From the NCBI RefSeq assembly GCF_000972845.2, contig NC_040028.1:10300038-10364037 (forward strand): a DNA stretch of 64,000 bases, in the 5' to 3' direction. The stretch is from Larimichthys crocea. Its lineage: Eukaryota > Chordata > Actinopteri > Sciaenidae. Position 1 is the first letter of the stretch. Each line of letters opens with the position of its first letter. The position numbers and the translations under genes are program-made. The notes under the pieces are model-generated. The model saw nothing but the letters and a program-made list of their open reading frames with translations, had not been told where the DNA came from and made no database searches. Positions 49,092 through 60,639 of this stretch are shown piece after piece.

Positions 49092-49829
49092 TACAACACA
49101 AGTGCAACAAGAGTTTGAAAGGGCATAAAATACTTTTTTGTTATTGTTGTTGTTGTTAATGTTGGGCTTGTTTTCTCAATAAGGAAAATACATAAAGTGC
49201 AATAAATACTTTTCTTCATCAGATTCACCATAACATTTGTATTTACTTTGGTAAAAGGGTAAAATAATTGCATCTTATCTTCAAATTTGCATGATTCATT
49301 TAAGATGAAACATAGTAGACTTTTATGATATTCAACAGTGTGCAATGTTATATCGTACAGGGGCCTTTTAAGTGACAAAAGTAGGATATTGATTGTCTTC
49401 TGAATGTGGGTGTTAGTTTTATTAAGACTGGATGAGGCAGTTTACCTTCCTTTTCATTTTCCATTACATCAAAGTATAAACCTGAGCAATAATCCCCTTG
49501 AATCCATAAACATCCTTCCTTTAGCAATAAAGGTCGCTCTGTCCCAGAAACTGTCCAAGGCTTTTGTGTGCTTCTAAGAGGGAGGCATACTTCTCACCCA
49601 CACGCCTACACTGCCTGGCCTTGTGCTTTATTTGTTTCTGATCCTGGAACAGTGAGCTGAACTTCCCTAAGCCAAGTGGACCTAACACTTTAAGAAAATG
49701 GGATGCAGACAGTTTTCACTTTGAAGAAAGTCAAAAGGCCTCTGTTGTTTTCAGCTTGGTTGCAGAATGAATAGCGCACTGAACTGTGAGGGGCACTTCT
49801 TGAACCTCTGCTGCAGTGTTGACCCTTCA

Positions 49830-49844
49830 CCAGTGGGGGGCAGC
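49830..49844 (+). promoter_or_regulatory. CTCF-like motif
   Basis: CCAGTGGGGGGCAGC matches the CTCF core pattern CCA-S-Y-A-G-R-K-G-G-C-R-S except for G in place of the central A. Motif resemblance only. Confidence 0.3.
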
Positions 49845-49999
49845 CCATTCCTCACCTCATAGGTCATGGGAGCAGCAGAGTGACACAGTGGGGGGTGGGC
49901 AATCCAAGCTGCCACCAGCTAGTTTCCTGACTCTCTGTGTGACATTGGCTTCCTATCACACACACGCGCGTTATTAAATATTCCTCAGCAGAAATGAGC

Positions 50000-50420
50000 T
50001 TTTAATATCACTGACACCACAAATTTATTAAGAAATATGGAAAAATGAGATCTGGCAGCATGCTACGAGGAAAGGCTTCGCTCTAAATATGTCCCAAATG
50101 GCTGCCGTTTATCATTTTTAATACCAAAAATGCAATTTAGCAACGTAGTGTATTTTCATTATACATTACGCTTTAAGAGGCACCTTCTGACAGTATCACC
50201 CTAATGCTGTCAATTAGGTAATTTATTCCAGGGGATTATGAGAGGGAATGAGACAAGGTTTCATGCGTTCTTCTAGGCGTTCCCCGGTGCCTGCTGTACA
50301 GCTAATCTAATACATAACTCCCTGATTTGTTTAATGGATGAGACTTTGCTGCTGCAAGAGACACGCCAATAAAAGTCGGGGCCCTCCAGAGGCTATTGTG
50401 CCTCATAATGATGCCAGACA
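50000..50420. promoter_or_regulatory. Candidate conserved enhancer block upstream of erbb4
   Basis: A 420-bp block free of simple repeats with dense motif-like text: CTTTTAATATCACTGACACC, GTTTATCATTTTTAATACC, GCTGTCAATTAGGTAATTTA, CAGCTAATCTAATAC and GCCAATAAAAGTC. It lies about 2 kb upstream of the inferred start site. Of the candidate elements this is the longest and the most enhancer-like to my eye. Conservation untested. Confidence 0.38.
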
Positions 50421-51435
50421 CACAATGTGAGAGTTATGAAGCAATTTTTTATCATGCGGCACATTGTTTTGCTCTGTTGGTGCCGTGCAAGTAAAGGCAA
50501 TCTCTCCCTGCAGCATAGCACTTCTCCCCCACACTTAGATAAACCTTCAGTATGATAAACTATCCCAGCCACATGTTGCAAAGATGAAGGAAGTTTAGGA
50601 TTGAAATATGTGTCCTGTTCTGATGATTTTGCCAGTTAATCATGGGCAACTTAGACTTTTCATTAATCATTGCTTATTTTTTTATTTGTTTTTTTTTTCT
50701 ACTTTTATGTTGAATGAGAATATTCCTGTGAAAGCGACAGTGTAGCTACTGTAGCGTTCCTCTCACACTAGGCAAACATCTGTAGACAGTTCATACAGTC
50801 ATAAAGAGAAAGCCGTAAAGATTTGTTAATTGTGGGAAGTTGAAAAAAACTGTTTACCAAAAGTGATGGTCCTTGGAGATATGTCACATGACTCTGAGGA
50901 ACATTAAAAATATGCCACAGATGTATGCCTGTGTCTGAACATATTGTCCTTCAAGAAGAATGTTAAGAGTGTGATTCCCAGTAGATCAAATGTCTCAGCA
51001 GTTTTCCCATGAAAGAGACATTTTCTTTTTCTCAGTAGGACAGAAGCAATGCTTAAGTCATATGCATCTAAACAAAAGAACCTCTATAGGCACCCCAGGT
51101 CTCCTTTAATATCTCTGTGTGCCTCTATCTTTCCAAAAGTATAAGGTAGAAAGAAGATGAATAAGGGAGACAACAAAAAAAGAAAAAATCAATTTCTTAG
51201 ATGCCAGGGCTGCAAAAATGCTTTGTTGAATAGATAATTCTGAAGTAGTCTGAGGAAGGCGACCAAAGAGCTAAAAGACTATCACAACACCTTAGAGTAT
51301 TTCAGTCTTTTTACACAGTAAGCGAGTCTTAAATCAATATCAGTATGCCTGCGTGCACAAAATCAAAATATATTTGTCTGATCATTTTTTTTATGAAGTC
51401 CTATTTGTAATTTTCTGGGTTTTAATTTTTACAGA

Positions 51436-51655
51436 ACAAAGTAAGGAGTGTGGACTGATAGCTAGAGAAGTACCTGTTCACTTTCTGGGCACTGTTGAGG
51501 TACACTGAACCCCTAAGTGTCCGAGGGGTAGTGCAGTGTGCATGTCAGTGGATCCCATGTGTTCATGTGTGTATTTCAGGCGTGTGTGTGTAATGGAGGA
51601 AAAAAATCAATTTCCCCTTGGGGATTAATAAAGTGATTCTTCTTCTTCTCTTCTT
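51436..51655 (+). mobile_element. Degenerate tRNA-derived SINE with LINE-type tail
   Basis: The 5' part AAGGAGTGTGGACTGATAGC resembles a tRNA-like head whose box B is worn. It continues with GGGCACTGTTGAGGTACACT and GAACCCCTAAG, text shared by a widespread percomorph SINE (usual form TGAGGTGCCCTTGAGCAAGG). The 3' end is AATTTCCCCTTGGGGATTAA followed by TAAAGTG and a (TTC)n tail, a sequence shared with L2-type LINE ends, which would let LINE machinery copy it. About 220 bp; no clear target duplication found. Family assignment is from recognised text. Confidence 0.68.
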
Positions 51656-51659
51656 TTTC

Positions 51660-52829
51660 CTTGATGAGCAACACAGTTATTAATAATAAATGTTTGGTAA
51701 TGGATGGTTCATTATTCCAGAAGAATTTACCAGCTTCTGAACAACTTACCAACACATATTCTAGACCACCACTTTGATACTTGCCTTTGGGTTCGAATCC
51801 AAACCATAAAAAGTGACACTGTTGCTTACTATTTGCATCAGCTTTGTATGAATAACTAACATAATATATGCAGGATGGGTAATCAACATGCAAACCAGTA
51901 AATGTTGCGTAACAGAGCTTGAATTAGAATATTTGTACAACAAACCAGTGTGAATTCTCATGGGTGGATCAGGAAGGCAGAAGCTTTGTGATTCACATCA
52001 TGAGATCAATTTATCATGGAAAGATTCAAACTGCAGATCAGTGGAGATGGTAGCACAAAGACGGGTAGTGTTGTTCAATACACAGCAGATTTAATTATCT
52101 CAAAAATAATTGTAGCTGCTGATGATAGATAACTTTGTAATCAGCAGCTACAATGAGGTGATTAATTGCTATCAGGATTACATGGCATTAGACTTGTGGC
52201 ATAGGTTCAGGCATGAAATCTTTGTGCAGTAACAATCCATCACGTGTCGATATTAGTTTTTGATGTTTATTAAGATAACTGTTGACAGACATTTTGCTTG
52301 GTTCTTGATCACTACCTCTGTTGCTATTATTGTAAGCACAATTTCTGTATAATGTCAGCAGGAGGAAGTGTTTTGCAGCGTTTTGCAAGAGCTCCAGTGT
52401 TACAAAACTACGTGAACAACAACAAATTACAAATTGCTGAAGGAATACTAAAGGGTTGACTCAAACTTTAGAGCAGTACCCTTTATCAGTGTCCAAGTCC
52501 TAGTTTTAGGACAGCTGAACGAGTTTTTGTGAAAATGGCAGAATCTATCACTTAAACTAAAAATGACAACCCAAATGCGTCCACAGAAGAGAAATTTCTG
52601 TATGTTTACATCAGTGCAGTAGTGAATCATAAAAAAGTGCCTATTTTCCAGTGCAATCTATTCACTTAGTCACTCTCCCGAGAAAGAGGAAGCAACAGAA
52701 ATTATCTGGCTTTGTGGGAGACTCGTTCGTGGGGACACATTTAAAGTCCATGACGGTAGAGGTATTTCTCTTGGCAAATGTGTTTTAGACTCATAGCTTT
52801 CCCTTTCCCTTCACACATTTCCTCTCAGC
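51660..52829. other. Intergenic DNA without recognised genes
   Basis: AT-rich unique sequence. An isolated tRNA box B-like word (GGTTCGAATCC at 51789-51799) has no A box beside it. Nothing else recognised. Confidence 0.5.
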
Positions 52830-53080
52830 AAACTCATGCGGTGGCTAAATTGTCAACCGAAACTCTGACTAGCTCCGCATGAGCCTGACTCAGTGAGCAA
52901 TAAGCAGCATTAGTGCATTACACACACACGATTACGTGGCCATTTCCTCAGCGAATGACTCTCATCAGAAGTCACTGAAGAAGCCACTGAGTGTGTAATT
53001 GTTTCCCATTAGGGGAAACGTTGAATGCCATTGAGTTGCATCTCACTGCAGAGTTTGCTGACGAATGCTCACTGTCCACT
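52830..53080. promoter_or_regulatory. Candidate conserved non-coding element
   Basis: Unique stretch with GCCTGACTCAGTGAGCAATA (AP-1/MAF-like TGACTCAGTGAGCA), CATTAGTGCATTAC, GTGTAATTGTTTCCC and CATTAGGGGAAACG. Conservation untested. Confidence 0.3.
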
Positions 53081-53736
53081 GAGTGGAGCGAACTAATTCT
53101 GCTTGCGGGTTGTGATGGAATTGCTCAAAAGCCCCAAACCACCAGATCAGTTTTATGGTGATGGTGATGCATCATGTTTCTTTTTTTTTGTGTGTGTGTG
53201 TGAGAGAAAAGAACTACAGGGCAAGAGTTCATATGTGTGTTGATTCACTGAAGTGACACCAGACTTTAAACATTACTATCAGTCATATCAACGCCTGCGG
53301 CACTAATGCCACTGTAGCTCAGACACAGTCAGTGATCTTGACACAGCAGTGTGTGACTGTATGGACGATGTTTTTCTGTTTTTCTTTTTTTTCTGTGTGC
53401 TTTTGCATTTTGTAGATTTCAAGCTTGAGATTATTTCAATAATAAAAGTATAAAGTATAACACGCTCTTGTGTATGTGGCTTTACTGTAAGGTGGCATGT
53501 GCACATACTTTATGTATTCCTGTTTTGACGGATGTGCACCATTGTGAAGGTGAATTAGATAGCTTACATTGTCAATGACAGGATGGTCAAAAGTTCAAAT
53601 GTGGTAAGCCATGTCAAGTGAAACCTGAGGATGAGACAAAGAGAGGACTTTTCTCAAGTTATAAATGGCTGCTTGAAATAGGCTTCGCTGCTGCACTGTT
53701 AATGAGGATGGGAGGAATTATCACGTTTCCTTTATA

Positions 53737-53754
53737 CTGCTGCCATCTACAGGA
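53737..53754 (-). promoter_or_regulatory. CTCF-like motif, minus orientation
   Basis: The minus strand reads TCCTGTAGATGGCAGCAG. Its core CCTGTAGATGGCAGC matches the CTCF consensus at all core positions but one. Confidence 0.45.
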
Positions 53755-54120
53755 TGTATGTGGAAGTGTTATTACTGCTGGAGATGTGGGAGGGGTGTCT
53801 CTATGGCTTTTATGTTACTGTAAAGAAAGACAGACAAACAGAGTTTATTTAGAGTTTAATAAATATAATGAAGTATAAACTAGAATAGAAGACAAGTGGG
53901 CAATTCAAACAAGTTAGTGGGTATAATTCTGTAAGAATATCTGCAAAAACTCCCACATTATGAGAAACCAAACAAAATACTGTAATGATATAACTCAGCT
54001 GAAATTATATAGACAAAAACAAATAAACGAATAATAAAAATAATTTTTAAAAAAGATATTATATTCAAATATGACAAAGGTGAGCCTGGAGTTTGGCTCC
54101 TTGTTTGATTACAACAAGTC

Positions 54121-54136
54121 ACCACTGGATGGCAGT
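54121..54136 (+). promoter_or_regulatory. CTCF-like motif, plus orientation
   Basis: ACCACTGGATGGCAGT matches the CTCF core with one mismatch (G for the central A). It is 370 bp from the minus-oriented motif at 53737, pointing away from it. Confidence 0.45.
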
Positions 54137-54139
54137 AAC

Positions 54140-56660
54140 AGAAAGGGTCTGAAGTTGAAGAGTAGTTGAATCCAATAGCACAGTTAATTTCAACAAGAAC
54201 AAAAAGTTGTTATAATGTCTTGAATGTGTGTTTGTGTGTTTATTATATTAGTATGTGAAAGAAAGGATCGTAAGTGCTGACAAGATGTGCTTCGGCAGTC
54301 AACTCCTTCTATTCACAAGCGTGTTCAGCCAATGATCATTCACAAAGTTCCCCTCTGACTTAAGTAATCACCTACGAGTGAACAATTCATAGGCCATGAA
54401 TATATATATTTAAGTGTGATTTTTAGCAATAAAAGACAAATGCAAGGCTTCTGAATTGATGGCAGGTTTTGTGCTGTGTAAAAATTGACACCTAATAAAG
54501 ACTCACTGCTTCAACATATAGGCCTTCCTGTTTCCAAGTCAAGCGGTTAGGGGATCATTTACAGTATACAGCTTGAACTCGCTGTGCAGTAGATGAATAC
54601 ATGGCTGCTCATGTGAACTAGTTCCAGAAATAAACAGGGTTCACGGTATCTTATGTTCTCGTGAAATCATACAGCATGAAATGTAACGGTCCATGCTTTC
54701 ATCCTAACAACTAAAAGTGACAGGATTGGTCAAAGTGAACTTGATTCACGTATGAGCTGTTGGAGTTCATTTTCTTTCAGCACTTGAAGCGGTTTCAATT
54801 GTGACAGAATAATTATTCCAGTCTCAGAAAATGGTGATTATGCATTAGTGCTGACCTTGATTAACCTCGCTGAAGGATGACAGGAGTTTGAAAAAGTACA
54901 ATACAATAAAACTGAAAAAGATGAAAAAGAAAAGATTTTGTCCACAGCCTTTTTTTTTTTATTCCTAGTTTCACCTAACATTGAATAAATTCAACGAATT
55001 AATGAATATTGAAATTATTAATGCTACAGTAAGATAATAGAGTTATAGAGTTTTTGGTAAACAGGAAGATACTGCAGCAGTTTATCCATAAATTGTAGTA
55101 AATTCATTATTCTGAAAGTCTTGACATAACACATTTTTCTTTGCACGGTGCACTATTTGTTTCAGGCCCAGACAGGTAGGCCTCTGTAGAAGTGTGTCAG
55201 TCTTCTCCACTGTTCTCTTGACCCAAGAGCTGCAACCACAAGAAAATGTGCTGACATCTGAAAAAACTAAAGCTGTGAAACGTGCCAAAAGCACTTGCAC
55301 CAACTGTTTTATTTCAGACTTTCGTTCTCCCCTTTCCCTGAGTTGCAAGATAAGCTAAATGTATAAAACACCTATTGTCAGAGTCTAGAAAGCAGTACTC
55401 TTATTACTGTTAAGTTATTGGTTTGATACTGTTATTTTGGCAAACTTCTAACCTTAACTGAAGCCAGATTTACCTTGACATGGTGTTCATTTATTCTTCT
55501 TCTGTAAACAGAAAGACTAGAACATTTTATCATTTCACACAGACATCTTTTTTTTAATTGTTTACAATCCTGTCTTACATTTGAGAAATCATTTACATCA
55601 TGATTGCAGGATTACCAGCAGTGACAACACTTCAGTTTGAGTAATAACAATGTCACTGCCTTTTCTGAGAAGTACAGTAATGCCAAACCTTTCAGACTCA
55701 CACTCCGCATCATATCATTGTGCAGAAACAACTGTGAGTGTGACCCACTGTGTTGATACCTGCGCAGTGAGAAAAAAAACAAAAAAAAACACACATGTCG
55801 ACTACAAAGCAGAACACAAAGGTGCCATAATTCAAATATGTATTTCAGTTTGAGTGTTATCACTCTGAAAAGGTGATGTAAGTCAGCCTAAGTGTTATGG
55901 TGGGACAGTGAAAGTAGTTTGATGTGATGATGACTGATGACAAAGTACAGAAAAATACAGATGAAGGGAGGGGCAAACACATGTCTCCCCAACCCACATT
56001 CTGTAGTAGATGTGATGCAAATGGAATAATATAAAGGGCTGACATTTACTTTTGCACTTTGGTTTACAGTATGTGCGGTGTTGCCCTTTAAATTCGCTTG
56101 TGATCATTTTGAGCACAACTCCTTCTGTCGACCCCTTTCAGGTCCCACTGCAGAAAAAACAAAACAAAACTGATAAGTAGAGGAATTAGCAGGTTTGTCT
56201 GTCACGCGAAAAAATTTACAGTCTAAGCAAATTTGCAAACGTGAGCGATCATATACTGTATGATTCACAGTCTATGGCTGACATTTAGACATTCAGATTA
56301 GGCTGATTATTCTGCTGAACTGATGAAACTCCTTCTCTTTATTTGTCTGTGGAAAAAAAAAAGAAAAAAAGAAAAAAAAAGTTTTGTGTTAACATTTGTT
56401 TCCTGTTTTCAGTTCGGCTCATTGCAGCTGTGTATCCATTTATGTCAAACCAGCAGTGCATATATCCCCACATCCCAATGCCAGGTTCCTACACTTGAAC
56501 CTTGCCGCCGTCTGCTTCACGACAGTGTTCAAACTGTGTCTCGCTTCCCAGTATATTTTCGCATGTTCAAGCTGATCAACAGGTGTGCGCTGCTCTACAA
56601 AACCCCACTTTCTCTCTTTCTGTCACGTTCTCTATCTTCCTGTGTCAGATGCATTCATCC

Positions 56661-56670
<10 letters not shown>
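54140..56670. other. Intergenic DNA without recognised genes
   Basis: AT-rich unique sequence with A and T tracts (for example 56350-56381). No exons or transposon ends recognised. Confidence 0.5.
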
Positions 56671-56671
<1 letters not shown>

Positions 56672-56702
<31 letters not shown>

Positions 56703-56707
56703 CTCTC
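56672..56707. repeat. (TC)n microsatellite
   Basis: 36-bp TC run with a single G change near 56700, inside a pyrimidine-rich region. Confidence 0.94.
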
Positions 56708-56961
56708 AGTTTCTCTATTATTGTTTCTCTCTTTCCCTTTACGACTCTCCATGTCTGACTTACCAAGAAGATGTGTATGCTTAAAGTCCTTTCTTGGTGG
56801 CTTTCCTAGTTTGCCCTGCTGCTTTTGCTTCTTTGTCTGACTTCCCCACTGCCTCTTCTGGGGTCAGATGCAGCTGCACATTTTTTTTTTTTTTGTTTTG
56901 TTTTTTCTCACACCTCTCTTCACTCTTCAATCTCTTTGTGAGTGTTATTCAGTCAACAGTC

Positions 56962-57033
56962 ACCCCCCCGCCACACACCACCACCACCGCCACCCCCCCC
57001 CCCCCCCCCCACCCCCCCCCGCCGCCCCCACCA
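56962..57033. repeat. C-run tract (G-runs on the minus strand)
   Basis: Starts with C7 and CCACC repeats, then C18 (56993-57010), an A, C9 (57012-57020) and GCCGCCCCC. On the minus strand this gives several G runs suitable for a G-quadruplex. Such runs are error-prone in sequencing. Confidence 0.93.
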
Positions 57034-57655
57034 CTAGACATGGCTGCATAACGCGGGTAAGTAAAGGAAGGAAAGTGGAAGTTCCCCCACACTTCCTCCC
57101 CACATGAAGATTGCGACCTCGCTCTTTCTGACCACAAAACAGCCCCACATTACCCAGAGGCCTTTGCAATGATAGTCTTCCTCGCCAACATGGTGTGCAC
57201 AGGGTGTCAAATACAACTTGGCCTCAAAAATGATAAACTCATTTTCAGCTAACTGCAAACAGATATTATTTGCTTAGTGACTTTTCGTGCCATTGCTGGC
57301 TTGATAACTACCTTGCCGCTGAACGGTTTACATCAGTCAAATGGATTGACGGAGCCACAGAGGCACAGGTATCCACCCATGGCAGCACAGTCCTATGACA
57401 CCAAATATTCCCCACAGATTCTCAACAACACCCCCTCCACTACCTCGTTTCAACACTGACATTACACCAATCAGTCTCTGAATTGCATTAATCTTTTCCC
57501 AGGTTCTCATATTACTACATCAAAAAAAAGCAACACAAACACTCTAAGCTACAAGATATGACAGCACATTTCTATAGAGCTCCAATGAGCCTTACTAACT
57601 TCTAAAATATGGGTGTGTAACAGAAACAAACTGGGTGTGTGTGGGTTGTTGTTGT

Positions 57656-57660
<5 letters not shown>

Positions 57661-57692
<32 letters not shown>
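57661..57692. repeat. (GT)16 microsatellite
   Basis: 32-bp GT run preceded by a GTT stretch. Confidence 0.96.
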
Positions 57693-57698
<6 letters not shown>

Positions 57699-59699
57699 AT
57701 GTCTTTGCTGGTGTGTGCGAAGTTTTAAGGGCCAGTCTCAACATCCTCCACTACCTGGCAGGAAAAACAGGAATAGGACTTGTCACCGGGCGATTGCACA
57801 ACCTTGCTTCAGGAGGATTCACACTCGGCAGAAAAAGATCTGGAACTTCTTCCTTCGCTGTAACTTGAAACTCGGAGGACAGGCTTCACTACTTCGACAA
57901 AAGCAACACTAATTGTAACGCACTCCGAATTCACAATCTAATCCAAATGATTTGTTTTAACTAAAAGTCAACATACTTGAGATTTGTGCCATATGTGTAT
58001 ATTAGTTAGCTGGATATATATGGAAATTGATGCCTTGCCTGCTAATACAGAAATGACACTGATTCCACCCTGCCAAAGATTGTACTTCTTTATAACCATA
58101 TTAGTTCACAGTATATTTGTCACCCTTCCTTACTCTTGACATGCAATGTACTGGCTGAATGCTCGTTGGACTCCAGTGCCACTATGAGGTGTGTTTTCGT
58201 GTTAATCTGAGTGTGTAAAGTGTGTCTGTGTACCGAGCTGTGTATGACTGTGGTTTCCAATACATTTGACACCTCCAGACAGCTATTATTGTCTAACAGG
58301 AGCTGCAGAAGGAGAGGTATGGGCAGTAGAACCTGACAGAGGAAGTCTCATACAAGCCACAAACCTGTCTCAGTGTATTGTCCTGAGGAGAACAAAATCT
58401 AACAGCAGCACCCAGGTAGTATTCTTTGACCAAAGAGGTTGTATCTGCATAATATTTGGCTGTTTTTCTAATAAAGCTAACCCCCAGGAAATGGAAACAA
58501 ACGGTGAGTACAAAGAATGCAAAAAATCTCACGACAAAATGGCAAAATATTACACCTTTGAGTCACTTTATCTCTTTGAGTCAAGTACATCCAAAAAGCG
58601 ACACTGCTGTAATTTGCAGACTCTAATCTCGAGTAGAGGTGAGAAACAAAACACAGGACATGGCTAAAATGGCGTATTGATCAGACAGGTCAGGGGAGAA
58701 TATCAAGATCTCTTTAAGCTACACACTACTTTCATATCTCACCCTGTGCATACCGTCATGGCCACTGTCTACATTGTTGCATGGTTCTAACAGAAATGTG
58801 CCATCATCTGCACTTAAGGTTAAAGGGCATGACATCGACATTGCGTTGAAATTATTATTATTATTATTCAATCAAAGAACAGATAACCTTTTACTTCACA
58901 CTTAAATGGTGATGCAACAATAACTTCACAGATTGTTCTTTGCCATTCTTTAACATGGCAGGTTTTTTTAAGATCATCTACAATGCATCACATCTTCACC
59001 TGAATCACAAGCTGCAGTTAACATCAGGGATTGTTTATTAAAGCGGGGTTTCACATTATTGTAATCCATGGCTGCAACATTGCAAAAATGCACATAATAA
59101 TGCACGCATTACATGGAATGTCTGAGAAAAGTGCACTCTAAAGTGAGGGCAGGTGTGTCACTCCTGTGTTTAAAGTATGAGTCAAACAGAGATCTGATCT
59201 ATGGGAACAAACAATCAACTGACAGGCAGATAAATAGAGGATTCTGAAGATGAAAAGATACAGTTTGGGGTCTGTTCAGCTTTTACACTTCTCAGTTTTG
59301 CTCCCGCCTTCAGGCAGCTTTGATTTTTTTTTTTTTTTGTGTGTGTTTGTTTGCTGTGTGAGTGTATATGTGAGTATCTGTGCAATACACAGATTAAAGA
59401 AGTAAGGGGGTGAAGAAGGCTGCTCTGACATTTAGAGGCTTCAACAGGCTAGAGCGCCCACCTGTTCATAGACAAAGACTGAAGAGGAACAAACACTAGT
59501 CATTACATACAAGGCAAAGCACTAAGGCTGTATAGTACAGTGTAGCAGGTCTGGCTGTACACTAAATTTCTAGAAATGATTCTTGATGGAGAGTTTTTAT
59601 TTTATTTTATTTATTTTTTACAAATGGCATAGACTTTTCCAACCTTTTATTTTATTCAGTTATTTAATTTTTTAGGCAGTAACATTTAGTCAATATTTG
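57693..59699. other. Intergenic DNA without recognised genes
   Basis: Unique sequence with an (ATT)6 run at 58851-58868 and a T15 tract near 59323. The 133-codon plus frame at 58266-58667 has no recognisable domain. Confidence 0.5.
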
Positions 59700-60010
59700 C
59701 TGAAAATTTTACCTGAGGGAGTAATCGGGTCATTTATTGATACATCAGCCCCATAAAAATGGGTTCTTAAATAAAATGTGATTCCTGGCTTTAGACTGTT
59801 TCATATGGCTCTGCTTTAAGTCAGCAGCGGCCCATATGGCTGATTATTATCTAACCTTAAATATAATTAACGCAATCTTGCCCTATCAGCAAATTGCTTC
59901 ACTGCCAGTGTAAGCCTCGCGCTCCACAGTTAGGGCTCAATTGTTTCACTCTAATTAGTTATTTCTTTCCATAATTCATGTTCAGGAAATTGGCCTGTTA
60001 ATGTGAAAAT
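59700..60010. promoter_or_regulatory. Candidate conserved non-coding element
   Basis: Unique stretch with GGAGTAATCGGGTCATTTA, GGCTGATTATTATCTAACC, AATATAATTAACGC, GCTCAATTGTTTCAC, CTCTAATTAGTTATTTC and CCATAATTCATG. TAAT cores are very dense outside simple repeat. Conservation untested. Confidence 0.37.
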
Positions 60011-60639
60011 GGAAATGCCCTAAAATAGATGTCATACTTTGTGTTGTTTTTTTGTTTTGTTTGTTTTTTTATGATATTGTACAAAGCAGCTCCTGAATTT
60101 CAATGAGTTTGTCGTTAAGTTGAACAGCAGAGAGACAGACTGTGGGTAGACATCTAGTAAATTATATAAAGTGTTACTATGACCAGGGCTGGGCTAATAA
60201 GAATTCATAAAAATCTAATTTTCTGAAGCTTTCACCATCATCAACACATTGTGATGGAAGTTCAAAGTCCACAGAGACACTACTTCATCAAGTGTCACCT
60301 GAAAGCTCATCAATTCTTTGCTGTGACTTTACTGTACAGAAACACTGGAATAACAAGATCTAAGTTTTGCTGCAGCTGGATTTCCCCTTTGCGCTCATGG
60401 TCAAAGTTACACTTATAACAAGAAGTCAAATCTAAATGGTGGCAGATAAGTTAAGCCACAGATAACTGGTCAAGTCACTTCTCCAGATATGTGTAAACCT
60501 TTTGAGTTTCATGACCTTGCAAAAGTTGTTTTTTTTTTTTCTCAAATCTTTTAATGGCATGTAAAATACAGTTTGCATGTTTTGACGAAAACTACATGAC
60601 AACGTGTCTGGCTTCCTGTTTCAAAGTTCACAAAACAGC

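Larger units (their letters stand above)
48200..51430. other. Upstream intergenic DNA
   Basis: Region 5' of the proposed erbb4 promoter. It contains a long CA tract, a CTCF-like motif and a candidate enhancer, listed separately. No exons recognised. A1 tract of about 16 A lies at 48608-48623. Confidence 0.5.

Noticed and set aside
51789..51799. Isolated tRNA box B-like word
   Set aside because: No A box at the right distance and no tRNA-like fold around it.
56794..57258. Overlapping frames rich in P/H or G
   Set aside because: Produced entirely by the C-run tract on either strand.
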